Source: Pseudobutyrivibrio sp. MD2005 (GTDB lineage: Bacteria; Bacillota; Clostridia; Lachnospirales; Lachnospiraceae). Taken from it: 64,000 bases of DNA. Below the pieces are notes generated by a model. The model did no database searches. It saw only the letters and a list, made by a program, of their open reading frames with translations, and was not told where the DNA came from. Shown here in pieces: positions 40,988-48,393 of this stretch. The stretch lies in assembly GCF_000621865.1 (NCBI RefSeq), contig NZ_KK211358.1, positions 62,001 to 126,000 of the forward strand, given 5' to 3'. The position numbers and the translations under genes are program-made. Numbering within the stretch: position 1 is the stretch's first letter; the number at the start of each line of letters is the position of its first letter.

Positions 40988-41256
40988 AAGGTATAATCAT
41001 GGGCTGATATGGGAGATGGTTATACCTTTTGGTGAGCTATAGGACACTATGTTGAAGTCAAAAAGGTATAACCAGAGTAGGATTTTATGTCAGGTTATAC
41101 CTTTTAGCGGGCAATGAGACATTATATTGAAGTCAAAAAGGTATAACCAGAGTGGGATTTTATGTCAGGTTATACCTTTTGGCGAGCGATGAGACATTAT
41201 ATTGAAGCGAACAAGGTATAACTAAGAGCAAAAATAGTAGATGGTTATACCTTTTT
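40988..41256. repeat. Four-hairpin array 2, period exactly 75 bp
   Basis: Four hairpins with arms AAAAGGTATAACC and GGTTATACCTTTT start at AAGG positions 40988, 41063, 41138 and 41213, i.e. 75 bp apart each time. The second and third units are nearly identical, including the stretch GAGACATTATATTGAAG between hairpins. The outer units have diverged. It has the same design as array 1 at 28.5 kb but a different arm sequence. The remaining gap to 41431 is AT-rich with a HindIII-like AAGCTT dyad and no gene. Confidence 0.85.
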
Positions 41257-41431
41257 GTCTAGCAGGTAAGCTTCAATGGTTTTATTAATAATATCTTCAG
41301 TAAGCGGTGAATTTTAACCTATAAGCTTATAACCTTAATTTTTTTAAAAATATTTTCTTTTTTAAATATGAGATGTGATAAGCTTATAAGGTGAATTAAC
41401 AAATCGAAGTTTGAAAAGGTGTTATAGGGAA

Positions 41432-41815
41432 ATGAAAGAGATGTTCAAAGAATTTGATTTCAATGAAAAGCCTAAAAAGGTGATTTCAGTAATAAACGGG
41501 CTGAATCTTCCGGATGACTATCTTGCATTCATAAGTAAGCATAACGGAGGAGAGGGCCCATTGGGAGAGAACAATTACGGTCGTTTTTACAAGATAGAAG
41601 AATTGGAAGCAATCAACGAAGAATATGATGTTCAGAACAGTTGGCCGGGGTATGTGGTCATAGGCGGTATAGATGATGTACTTTGGGCATACAATCCGGA
41701 AAAGAAAGTCTATTGTCAGATAGATAGCTGTAATACAGATGAAGATACATATTATACGATTTCTAACAACTTTGAAGAATTCTTGATTAAGATGGATGGG
41801 GAACTTGCAGACTGA
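41432..41815 (+). CDS. SMI1/KNR4 (SUKH) family protein
   Basis: A 127-residue SUKH-superfamily protein. The typical LPDDYLAFISKHNGGEGP (about 28-45) is followed by the IEELEAINEEY and GYVVIGGIDDVLWAY blocks. Bacterial members are often immunity proteins of polymorphic toxin systems, and no toxin gene is near, so it may be an orphan immunity gene (inference). ATG 41432 is preferred because homology starts there, with AAAGGTG about 11 nt upstream. Confidence 0.85.
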   Translation: MKEMFKEFDFNEKPKKVISVINGLNLPDDYLAFISKHNGGEGPLGENNYGRFYKIEELEAINEEYDVQNSWPGYVVIGGIDDVLWAYNPEKKVYCQIDSCNTDEDTYYTISNNFEEFLIKMDGELAD

Positions 41816-41835
41816 CAACTTCGAATTTGTAGAGC

Positions 41836-41872
41836 GATTATATTTCAGCATAATTGATGAGGTGTATCTAAA
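41836..41872 (+). repeat. Shared intergenic module 2, second copy
   Basis: Matches 31041-31079 (ATATTTCAGCATAATTGATG and following GAGGTGTAT). Again it stands directly before a gene stub. Confidence 0.6.
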
Positions 41873-41947
41873 ATGATAATACGAAAATATGAGGAAAAAG
41901 ACCGCCAGCAGATGATTGACATCTGGAATGAGGGATTATCGTTGTAG
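41873..41947 (+). pseudogene. 5' stub of a GNAT acetyltransferase gene
   Basis: A 24-codon frame begins MIIRKYEEKDRQQMIDIWNE, the usual N-terminus of a GNAT acetyltransferase, then stops. The remainder of the enzyme is absent. It is followed 38 nt later by a different, complete GNAT gene. Confidence 0.65.
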
Positions 41948-41985
41948 TGAGTTCAAGAGAAAAACATCCATTGAAAGGAGCGGTC

Positions 41986-42732
41986 ATGGAATATGTTTAT
42001 GTAACAAAAGAAAACCTCGAAGAGGAGCATATTTGCTGTGCGATATCAAATAATAAGGATGTTCAGGTTTCTTCTAAGAAGGCATGGCTTTCGGAGAGGT
42101 TTGATGAAGGACTTGTTTTCCTAAAGAGCGTAGAGCGCGGAAAGTGCTTTATCGAATATATCCCGGCGGAAAACGCATGGATTCCGATAGAGGCAGATGG
42201 ATATATGTACATTGACTGTCTCTGGGTGTCCGGGGCTTTCAAAGGACATGGATATTCTACTGATCTACTTACTGCCTGCATCGAGGATAGTAAGGAAAAG
42301 GGGAAAAAAGGGCTTTGTATTCTTTGCGCTTCAAAGAAGAAACCGTTTCTGGCTGATCCGAAGTTTCTGAAGTACAAAGGATTTGTCGTGAGCGATGAAG
42401 CTGATAATGGTATTCAGCTTTGGTATATGCCGTTCGATAAAAATGCAAAAGCTCCGGAGTTTAAGGAATGTGCAAAACATCCGCATATAGAAGAGCAGGG
42501 ATATGTTCTGTACTATACGAATCAGTGCCCGTTCAATGCAAAATATGTCCCGGTTTTGGAGCAGACGGCAAAAGAAAATGGTATTGCATTCAAGGCAATA
42601 CATCTTGAAAGCAAAGAAGAAGCACAGAACGCACCGACACCGATTACGAATTATGCGTTATTCCATGATGGGGAGTATGTTACAAACGAGCAAATGAACG
42701 ATAAGAAATTCTTAAAACTTGCAGGAAAGTGA
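41986..42732 (+). CDS. yoaP: GNAT acetyltransferase with YoaP domain
   Basis: A 248-residue protein. The N-terminal GNAT domain (about 1-150) has the acetyl-CoA segment WVSGAFKGHGYSTDLLTAC. The C-terminal YoaP domain (about 165-248) is thioredoxin-like, with YYTNQCPFNAKYVPVLEQ. Substrates are unknown. The start at 41986 is fixed by AAAGGAG. Codon use (more CCG, CGG and ATC) differs from the surrounding genes and is shared with the following methyltransferase, which suggests joint transfer. Confidence 0.88.
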   Translation: MEYVYVTKENLEEEHICCAISNNKDVQVSSKKAWLSERFDEGLVFLKSVERGKCFIEYIPAENAWIPIEADGYMYIDCLWVSGAFKGHGYSTDLLTACIEDSKEKGKKGLCILCASKKKPFLADPKFLKYKGFVVSDEADNGIQLWYMPFDKNAKAPEFKECAKHPHIEEQGYVLYYTNQCPFNAKYVPVLEQTAKENGIAFKAIHLESKEEAQNAPTPITNYALFHDGEYVTNEQMNDKKFLKLAGK

Positions 42733-42785
42733 TAGTCGTTTATATTGGAAGATAATTTGCTACTAGTTGTTAGGAGATTAAAGAC

Positions 42786-43385
42786 ATGTTTTGGGACAGG
42801 ATTTCACCTTTATATGACATATTTGAAAATATTTATAACGACAAGGTATATACCGGTACCGGGAAAAAGGTTGCAGAACTTATAGATTCGTCGGATGAAG
42901 TATTGGAATGCGCATGTGGAACAGGTGCTATCAGTATATATATTGCGCAGAAGTGTAAAAAGTTGATCGCAACAGACTTTGCAACCGGGATGCTTCGGCG
43001 AGCAGCAAAGAAATGCCGAAATTACCCGAATGCTGTGTTCAAGAAAGCTGATATTACAAATATCAAATACAAAGATGCCCGCTTTGATAAAGTGGTTGCA
43101 GGTAACGTGATCCATTTGTTGCCTGACCCGGAGAAGGCACTTCATGAATTGGAAAGGGTAGTTAAGCCGGGAGGTGAGATCATCATTCCGACTTATATCA
43201 ATATGTCAAAGGGAACGGGAACAGCAGCGGTTAAGTTCATTACTCTTCTCGGAGCAGATTTCAAAAGGCAGTTTGATCTTGATTCATATAAGGCATTTTT
43301 TGAAGACAAGGGATATACCGGAGTAGAGTATCATGTGGTCGACGGGCGCATGCCATGCGCTATTGCTGTAATAACCAAAGCTTAG
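42786..43385 (+). CDS. Class I SAM-dependent methyltransferase
   Basis: A 199-residue enzyme with motif I VLECACGTGAIS (about 38-49), an acidic SAM-ribose residue in ATDFATGML, motif II FDKVVAGNVIHLLPD and the post-II block LHELERVVKPGGEIIIPTY. It resembles the UbiE/Methyltransf_11 group. The substrate is unknown. TTAGGAG precedes the ATG. It has the same atypical codon use as the YoaP gene. The following 220 nt contain a 47-codon frame (43422-43565) without a ribosome binding site, and a promoter-like module. Confidence 0.88.
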   Translation: MFWDRISPLYDIFENIYNDKVYTGTGKKVAELIDSSDEVLECACGTGAISIYIAQKCKKLIATDFATGMLRRAAKKCRNYPNAVFKKADITNIKYKDARFDKVVAGNVIHLLPDPEKALHELERVVKPGGEIIIPTYINMSKGTGTAAVKFITLLGADFKRQFDLDSYKAFFEDKGYTGVEYHVVDGRMPCAIAVITKA

Positions 43386-43552
43386 CGTTTTATACCGGAG
43401 TATAATGATTTAAGATCCGGAATGCAGAAACTGTTGCCAAAAGAATTGTCCTCTGAAGTATATGTATTGATGGTGATATTGCAACCATATTACAAGAGTC
43501 TTGACCGGAATTGTTTCGTTTCGACTGACATTATGTATTCTAAGATGGAGAC

Positions 43553-43575
43553 GGATTCTGTATAATTAAAGGTAG
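43553..43575 (+). promoter_or_regulatory. Shared promoter module GGATTCTGTATAATT, second copy
   Basis: GGATTCTGTATAATTAAAGG matches 30006-30028 upstream of the ApbA-like gene, with a further shared CGCAGT downstream. TATAAT (43561-43566) is a probable -10 box for the membrane-protein gene. Confidence 0.55.
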
Positions 43576-43608
43576 CGAAATTCGCAGTGGGAATTGGAGG
43601 AAACTTAG

Positions 43609-43935
43609 ATGACTGACAAAATGCTCTTAAATATATGTTCGTCCGGATATGTTATTATCCCTATCATCTGCATTATTCTTTTGATAAAAATGCAAAAATG
43701 GTGGAAATATGCGCTTTGTACAGCTGCAATAACTTTTGCATATGGTTATGCGATAACCCGGTACATAATGTATAGAGCCGCTAAAATGGACCCTCTCGAT
43801 CCTGGCGCTGCCGGGCTAGCTCTTCTCTTTTTCCCAGGGATATACCTTTTGATTGGGCTAGTTTTTCTTGTCATAGGAGCGATAGTTCTTACAAAAAAGA
43901 AACAGAAACGGGATAGAGCAGTTATCGCAAGATAG
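43609..43935 (+). CDS. Small three-helix membrane protein
   Basis: A 108-residue hydrophobic protein with helices at about 10-27, 32-52 and 68-94 and a basic cytoplasmic tail (KKKQKRDRAV). No family is recognised. TTGGAGGAAAC precedes the ATG. A terminator overlaps its last codons, so it is a single-gene cassette. Its promoter region is shared with a gene 13.5 kb upstream. Confidence 0.7.
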   Translation: MTDKMLLNICSSGYVIIPIICIILLIKMQKWWKYALCTAAITFAYGYAITRYIMYRAAKMDPLDPGAAGLALLFFPGIYLLIGLVFLVIGAIVLTKKKQKRDRAVIAR

Positions 43936-43947
43936 CTGCTTTTTTTT
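43917..43947 (+). terminator. Intrinsic terminator overlapping a gene end
   Basis: AGCAGTTATC pairs with GATAGCTGCT (one T-G pair) around GCAA, followed by seven Ts. Confidence 0.88.
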
Positions 43948-44296
43948 GAAGAGTTTTGTGGGGGCAGGCAGTATTAGAGAAAAAAATGCTTGCAAAAACC
44001 TAGATGGAATAGATAGCATTAAAACTGATATTGAGCAGATTGACGTTTCATTAATGAGCCCCAAATTGGCAATTGCTAAACCTGCGTTATTGGATGATTA
44101 TTCCGAAATATCTAGGATTTTTGGGGGAATAATTGATAATGGTATGTCAGTTGCTGAGATAAAGAGTTGGCCTTTACTTATCCAATATCGTGAAAGTGAA
44201 GAATATAAAGAATTTATTAATAAGCATGCGGATGATTTTGAAATAAAAACATGTTGCACAGATGAGATTCAATGTCTTTCGGAACAGAATGCGTAA
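43946..44296 (+). pseudogene. Possible gene fragment of unknown origin
   Basis: A 116-codon frame opens with a TTG inside the preceding terminator and has no ribosome binding site. The later part (ISRIFGGIIDNGMSVAEIK, YRESEEYKEFINKHAD) has normal protein-like composition, so it may be the 3' end of a lost gene. I recognise no family. The 290 nt after it are AT-rich and hold only a 40-codon frame (44368-44490) of doubtful value. Confidence 0.35.
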
Positions 44297-44597
44297 GCAA
44301 GTTTTTTATTAGAGTTTTATTATTCGAATGAACGATTTATGGACGATAATAAGAGCAATTTTGAGCAATGGAGACAATATATGTTTTTGAATTATTAGAG
44401 AAAGTGACTCGAAAATATGGAAAAGGTTGTGATAGGACGCATTATTTTATCGTTACGTATTTTTGTGATCAGGTGAGATATTATTTGTGAAATTGGAATG
44501 AATTTATAGTAATTACATTTAATAAAATAATATTTATTTTGCTAGTGCCTAGTGTTATATTATTTCTGTAATGCTTGTTTTTGATAATGATTATGGC

Positions 44598-44626
44598 TTG
44601 ACAGATAAAGGCAATCTATCTATAAT
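44598..44626 (+). promoter_or_regulatory. Consensus sigma-A promoter of the abiF-like ncRNA
   Basis: TTGACA (44598-44603), a 17-bp spacer and TATAAT (44621-44626), a perfect consensus. It is the strongest promoter seen in the island and points at the short hairpin RNA. Confidence 0.9.
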
Positions 44627-44631
44627 ATAAG

Positions 44632-44677
44632 CATAAGATTAGGTCAGGAAGCGTACGACGCCCTGGCCATTTTTTTT
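44632..44677 (+). ncRNA. abiF-type small hairpin RNA
   Basis: The predicted transcript of about 45 nt starts 6-8 nt after the -10 box. GGTCAGG (44642-44648) pairs with CCTGGCC (44662-44668), then an AA bulge, then GCGT/ACGC closes an ACG loop. Eight Ts follow (44670-44677). It stands directly before an Abi_2 gene whose ribosome binding site begins one base after the T-run. The abiF RNA motif is known upstream of such genes, and placement and form agree; I could not align it to the published consensus. It may act as an RNA partner and as an attenuator of the toxin mRNA. Confidence 0.7.
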
Positions 44678-44687
44678 GGAGAAAAAT

Positions 44688-45641
44688 ATGAAAGAATATA
44701 AAACTTTTAATCAGCAATTAACTATATTAAGGCAAAGAGGAATGATTGTTCCAACTGATGGAACGCCAAAGCGTTTTCTTGAACAGGAAAATTACTATAA
44801 TGTAATAAATGGATATAAAGATTTATTTCTTAAAAAGGATACTAATGGAGTTCCGTTGGATCCGGAGGAATATCAGACAAATACACATTTTAAAGAATTA
44901 AAAGCAATATTTCTGTTTGATAGGGAACTAAGATTTTTGTTCTTAAAATATATTCTTATTTTTGAAAACTCATTTAAAACTGTATTTTCGCATGAATTTT
45001 CAAGGAAGTACCCTAAGGCAAATTCTTATTTGGAATTACAGAATTATGTTGATAATAATCCTAAGAATGTTTTAAAGCAAGTGTCTATTCTAACTAAGAC
45101 TATTCATGATCAGGTTGATAAAGAAGGCGCAATCAAACATTATATTGAAACATATGGTTCAGTACCATTGTGGGTATTGGTTAATTATCTAACAATCGGG
45201 AATATGTCTCATTTGTATAATGTTTTGAAGAATATGGAAAAGAATACTATTGCTAAGTATTATTCTGATAAGAATGCTAAACAATATGGGGCAGCTAGCT
45301 CACTTAGAATTAGTATTGAAGATATGCAATCTGCTCTCAAGATATTTAACTTGGTTAGAAATAAGTGCGCTCATGAGGAACGATTGTATAATTCAGATTT
45401 TGGCAATGTTAGAGTGGCGAGTATAGCCAATCATTTTGGATTGACTAATTATAATAATAGAGCGATTGTTGTGGCGATTATCTATTTAAAGGTAATGCTT
45501 AATAAGAATTACTTCAAAAAGTTTTATTCTGAATTGATGGATATTATAAAAAGATATAGAGGCGAGTTTGTTACGGTTTCTTTTGATAGTATTCTTGATA
45601 TTATGGGAATAGATTTGACTGATATTCAGAAATTGAATTAA
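44688..45641 (+). CDS. abiF: AbiF/AbiD-type abortive infection protein (Abi_2, HEPN)
   Basis: A 317-residue Abi_2-family (PF07751) protein. The N-terminus KTFNQQLTILRQRGM and the block FLEQENYYNVINGYKDLF are typical. The HEPN ribonuclease motif RxxxxH is present as R224 to H229 (RNKCAHEERLYN). Such proteins are phage-triggered toxins, probably RNases, usually paired with a small RNA. The start at 44688 is set by GGAG 6 nt upstream, just after the ncRNA T-run, so translation requires read-through of that terminator. Low GC and an isolated position suit a transferred defence gene. Confidence 0.92.
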   Translation: MKEYKTFNQQLTILRQRGMIVPTDGTPKRFLEQENYYNVINGYKDLFLKKDTNGVPLDPEEYQTNTHFKELKAIFLFDRELRFLFLKYILIFENSFKTVFSHEFSRKYPKANSYLELQNYVDNNPKNVLKQVSILTKTIHDQVDKEGAIKHYIETYGSVPLWVLVNYLTIGNMSHLYNVLKNMEKNTIAKYYSDKNAKQYGAASSLRISIEDMQSALKIFNLVRNKCAHEERLYNSDFGNVRVASIANHFGLTNYNNRAIVVAIIYLKVMLNKNYFKKFYSELMDIIKRYRGEFVTVSFDSILDIMGIDLTDIQKLN

Positions 45642-45762
45642 AAGATATGATTTTTAATAAATCGTTGTCTTGGATGCTCAGTTGGGACTGGTCTATTTAT
45701 TGCTTTATGCAGGGTGGAGATATTCCGCAAATTATGTTAATATATCTTAGATTTTGAATGGT

Positions 45763-45870
45763 TTACGCCAGCAATACGCCAATTTGCGCCAGTTGAAAAA
45801 TGGTTCGAAAGCCTTGAAAATCAGGCTTTTTTGATAGGGAGATATTTCCTATTGGCGTAAAATTGGCGTA
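45763..45870. repeat. TTGGCGTA repeats around a terminator, possible element end
   Basis: TACGCCA-type copies on one side (45764-45770, 45775-45782, TTGCGCCA 45784-45791) face TTGGCGTA at 45852-45859 and 45863-45870. Such clustered inverted copies are often left near recombination ends of integrative elements. Between them lies a terminator. The location is the boundary between the island and conserved genes. Confidence 0.45.
45808..45832 (+). terminator. Intrinsic terminator
   Basis: AAAGCCT pairs with AGGCTTT around an 8-nt loop, followed by further Ts. Confidence 0.8.
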
Positions 45871-45925
45871 AAAATAGATAATAAATTGCAGAAAACCCTT
45901 ATTTTAAGGGAAAGAAGGAGAAAAA

Positions 45926-47026
45926 ATGAAACTAGGAATCGTAGGTTTACCAAACGTAGGCAAATCAACACTTTTTAATTCACTTACAAAGGCGGGAGCT
46001 CTTGCAGCAAACTATCCATTTGCTACAATCGACCCTAATGTGGGAGTTGTTTCTGTACCAGATAAGCGTCTTGATGCACTTACAAAGATGTACAACTCTA
46101 AAAAGACAGTACCAGCTACTATTGAGTTCGTAGATATTGCTGGTCTTGTAAAGGGCGCATCAAAGGGTGAGGGACTTGGAAACCAGTTCCTTGCAAACAT
46201 TCGTGAGGTAGATGCAATCGTTCATGTTGTTCGTTGCTTTGAGGATGCAAACGTTGTTCACGTTGATGGCAGCATCGATTCTTTAAGAGATATCGAGACA
46301 ATCAATCTTGAGCTTCTTTTCTCAGATATGGAAGTTATGGAGCGTCGTTACTCTAAGACAGAGCGTAGTGCTCGTATGGATAAGACACTTCAGAAGGAAG
46401 CTGCTATGCAAAAGCGTCTTTTAGATCACATGGAAGCTGGTAACATGGCTAAGACTTTTGAGCTTAACGATGAGGATGAGGAAGCATACTTTAAGGAGTA
46501 CAATCTTCTTACAGCAAAGCCAGTTATCTATGCTGCAAACGTAGAAGATGAAGACCTTGCAGATGATGGTGCTAATAACAAAAACGTACAGGCTGTTCGT
46601 GAGTACGCAGCAAAGGAAGGTTCTGAGGTATTCGTTATCTCAGCTCAGATTGAGCAGGAGATTTCAGAGCTTGAGTCAGAGGAAGAAAAGCAGGAATTCT
46701 TAGAGGCTATGGGGCTTGAGGAGTCAGGTCTTGATAAGCTTATCACTGCATCATACAGATTACTTGGACTTATTTCTTATCTTACATCAGGAGAGGATGA
46801 GACACGTGCTTGGACTATTAAAAAGGGCACAAAGGCACCACAGGCTGCAGGAAAGATTCACACAGATTTCGAGCGTGGATTCATCAAGGCAGAAGTTGTA
46901 AGCTACGACGACCTTATGGCAAACGGCTCTATGACAGCTGCAAAGGAAAAGGGCCTTGTTAGAATGGAAGGCAAGGAATATGTTGTAGCTGATGGTGATG
47001 TTATCACATTCAGATTTAACGTATAA
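45926..47026 (+). CDS. ychF: Redox-regulated Obg-like ATPase YchF
   Basis: Conserved ribosome-associated P-loop protein of 366 residues that hydrolyses ATP rather than GTP. G1 is GLPNVGKST (6-14), followed by the G3 region DIAGLVKGASKGEGLGNQFL and a coiled-coil insertion (about 140-200). The TGS domain is at the C-terminus (DFERGFIKAEVVSYDDL). It usually acts in stress adaptation and protein quality control. GAAGGAG precedes the ATG. Codon bias is strong. It marks the return to conserved chromosome. Confidence 0.96.
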   Translation: MKLGIVGLPNVGKSTLFNSLTKAGALAANYPFATIDPNVGVVSVPDKRLDALTKMYNSKKTVPATIEFVDIAGLVKGASKGEGLGNQFLANIREVDAIVHVVRCFEDANVVHVDGSIDSLRDIETINLELLFSDMEVMERRYSKTERSARMDKTLQKEAAMQKRLLDHMEAGNMAKTFELNDEDEEAYFKEYNLLTAKPVIYAANVEDEDLADDGANNKNVQAVREYAAKEGSEVFVISAQIEQEISELESEEEKQEFLEAMGLEESGLDKLITASYRLLGLISYLTSGEDETRAWTIKKGTKAPQAAGKIHTDFERGFIKAEVVSYDDLMANGSMTAAKEKGLVRMEGKEYVVADGDVITFRFNV

Positions 47027-47127
47027 TATAAAGATTTCACAGAATCTTAATTAGACACATTACATAATATGTACTATTATTAGTTTAGAGTTGGATTATT
47101 GTTTGAGCTTCATTTAAGGAGGAAACT

Positions 47128-47364
47128 ATGAAAATCACAAATATCAAAGATACTGAGGCATTTTTTAAGGTAGTAGATAGCTGCGCAGGAAGAGTTGAAC
47201 TTGTTACAGGTGAAGGCGATAGACTTAACCTTAAGTCAAAGCTTTCTCAGTTTGTTTCACTTGCTAATATTTTCCAGACAAACGATACTATTCCAGAGCT
47301 TGAGCTTATTGCTTATGAGCCAGATGATGCTAAGAAGCTTTTAGAGTTCATGATTTCTCAGTAG
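47128..47364 (+). CDS. Small conserved protein of unknown function
   Basis: A 78-residue soluble protein (ITNIKDTEAFFKVVDSCAGR, then LNLKSKLSQFVSLANIF). Close relatives occur across Lachnospiraceae and have sometimes been labelled polya polymerase without support. The alternating strand/helix pattern suggests a compact alpha/beta fold. AAGGAGG precedes the ATG. It is monocistronic with its own terminator. Confidence 0.8.
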   Translation: MKITNIKDTEAFFKVVDSCAGRVELVTGEGDRLNLKSKLSQFVSLANIFQTNDTIPELELIAYEPDDAKKLLEFMISQ

Positions 47365-47386
47365 TTTTGTTGAATTAGATATTAAG

Positions 47387-47420
47387 CACGGGGTCTAGTT
47401 TTATGCTGGACCCCTGTTTT
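47387..47420 (+). terminator. Intrinsic terminator
   Basis: GGGGTC (47390-47395) pairs with GACCCC (47409-47414), extended by CA/TG outside a bulge, then TTTT. Confidence 0.75.
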
Positions 47421-47445
47421 ATGTAAGATAATAGGAATACTTGAA

Positions 47446-48381
47446 ATGGAGAATCTTGTTTTTTGCTTAAATGCTACAGTACCAGTTTTTCTTTTGATGG
47501 TACTAGGCTACTTTTTTAAGTACACAAATATTTTTTATGACAATCTAACCAGAGGATTGAATAATTTTGTATTTAAGGTTGCGTTGCCACTATTAGTATA
47601 TAAGGAACTAGCCACATCAGATGTGGAAGAAATGTGGGACACAGGATTTGTTGTCTTTTGCTTTTTGGCGACAGTAGTATCGATTATAGTTGGTTATTTA
47701 TGTTCCTTATTGTTTAAGGAAAAGAAAATCAGACCAGAATTTATTCAGGGAACCTATAGAAGTAGTGCGGCTTTACTGGGAGTAGGAATTGCAACTAATC
47801 TTTATGGAAATGCTGGAATGACCCCTCTTATGATAATAGGTGCAGTACCTCTTTATAATATATTTGCGGTAATTGTGCTAACTGTTGGGCAGGCCGACGG
47901 AACGCTAAGTCTAAAGCTTATTAAAAAGACTTTGTGGGGCGTGATTACAAATCCTATTATTATTGGAATTATTTTAGGACTTATCAGAACGCTGATCCCA
48001 TTACCAATCCTTCTTCCTAAAACTTTGAATTATCTTACAGGATTGGCAACACCGCTAGGTCTTATGGCACTTGGGGCTAGCTTTAAATTTAAATCAGCAA
48101 TAACACAAATTTCGCCAACATTATTGGCAACATTTTTAAAACTAGTAGGACTTGGAGCAATCATTCTTCCTGCGGCCATATCAATGGGCTACACACATGA
48201 TAAGCTGATTGCAATTCTAATTATGACTAGTTCGCCAACAACGGTTTCTACATTTGTCATGGCAAAATCTATGGGTTATAATGGAACCGTTTCAGCAAGT
48301 ATAGTTATGCTGACAACAATTATTTCAGCGTTCACTTTGACGCTATGGCTATACATCCTCAGATGTATGGGCCTAATATAA
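47446..48381 (+). CDS. AEC-family transporter
   Basis: Auxin-efflux-carrier-type membrane protein of 311 residues, about ten helices in two five-helix halves. The family features are the early PVFLLMVLGYFF, the central NPIIIGIILGLI and the late ASIVMLTTIISAFTL. Bacterial members move malate, other organic acids or amino acids. It is followed 12 nt later by peptidase T, so export or import of peptide breakdown products is possible (inference). Confidence 0.92.
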   Translation: MENLVFCLNATVPVFLLMVLGYFFKYTNIFYDNLTRGLNNFVFKVALPLLVYKELATSDVEEMWDTGFVVFCFLATVVSIIVGYLCSLLFKEKKIRPEFIQGTYRSSAALLGVGIATNLYGNAGMTPLMIIGAVPLYNIFAVIVLTVGQADGTLSLKLIKKTLWGVITNPIIIGIILGLIRTLIPLPILLPKTLNYLTGLATPLGLMALGASFKFKSAITQISPTLLATFLKLVGLGAIILPAAISMGYTHDKLIAILIMTSSPTTVSTFVMAKSMGYNGTVSASIVMLTTIISAFTLTLWLYILRCMGLI

Positions 48382-48393
48382 AAGGAGAGAAAA

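Noticed and set aside
43422-43565. 47-codon frame between the methyltransferase and membrane-protein genes
   Set aside because: No ribosome binding site and no family resemblance; the stop region coincides with a promoter box.
44368-44490. 40-codon frame before the abiF promoter
   Set aside because: No convincing ribosome binding site and unknown content; at most a gene remnant.
28800-45900. Prophage
   Set aside because: No capsid, terminase, tail or integrase genes are present; the content is small cassettes.
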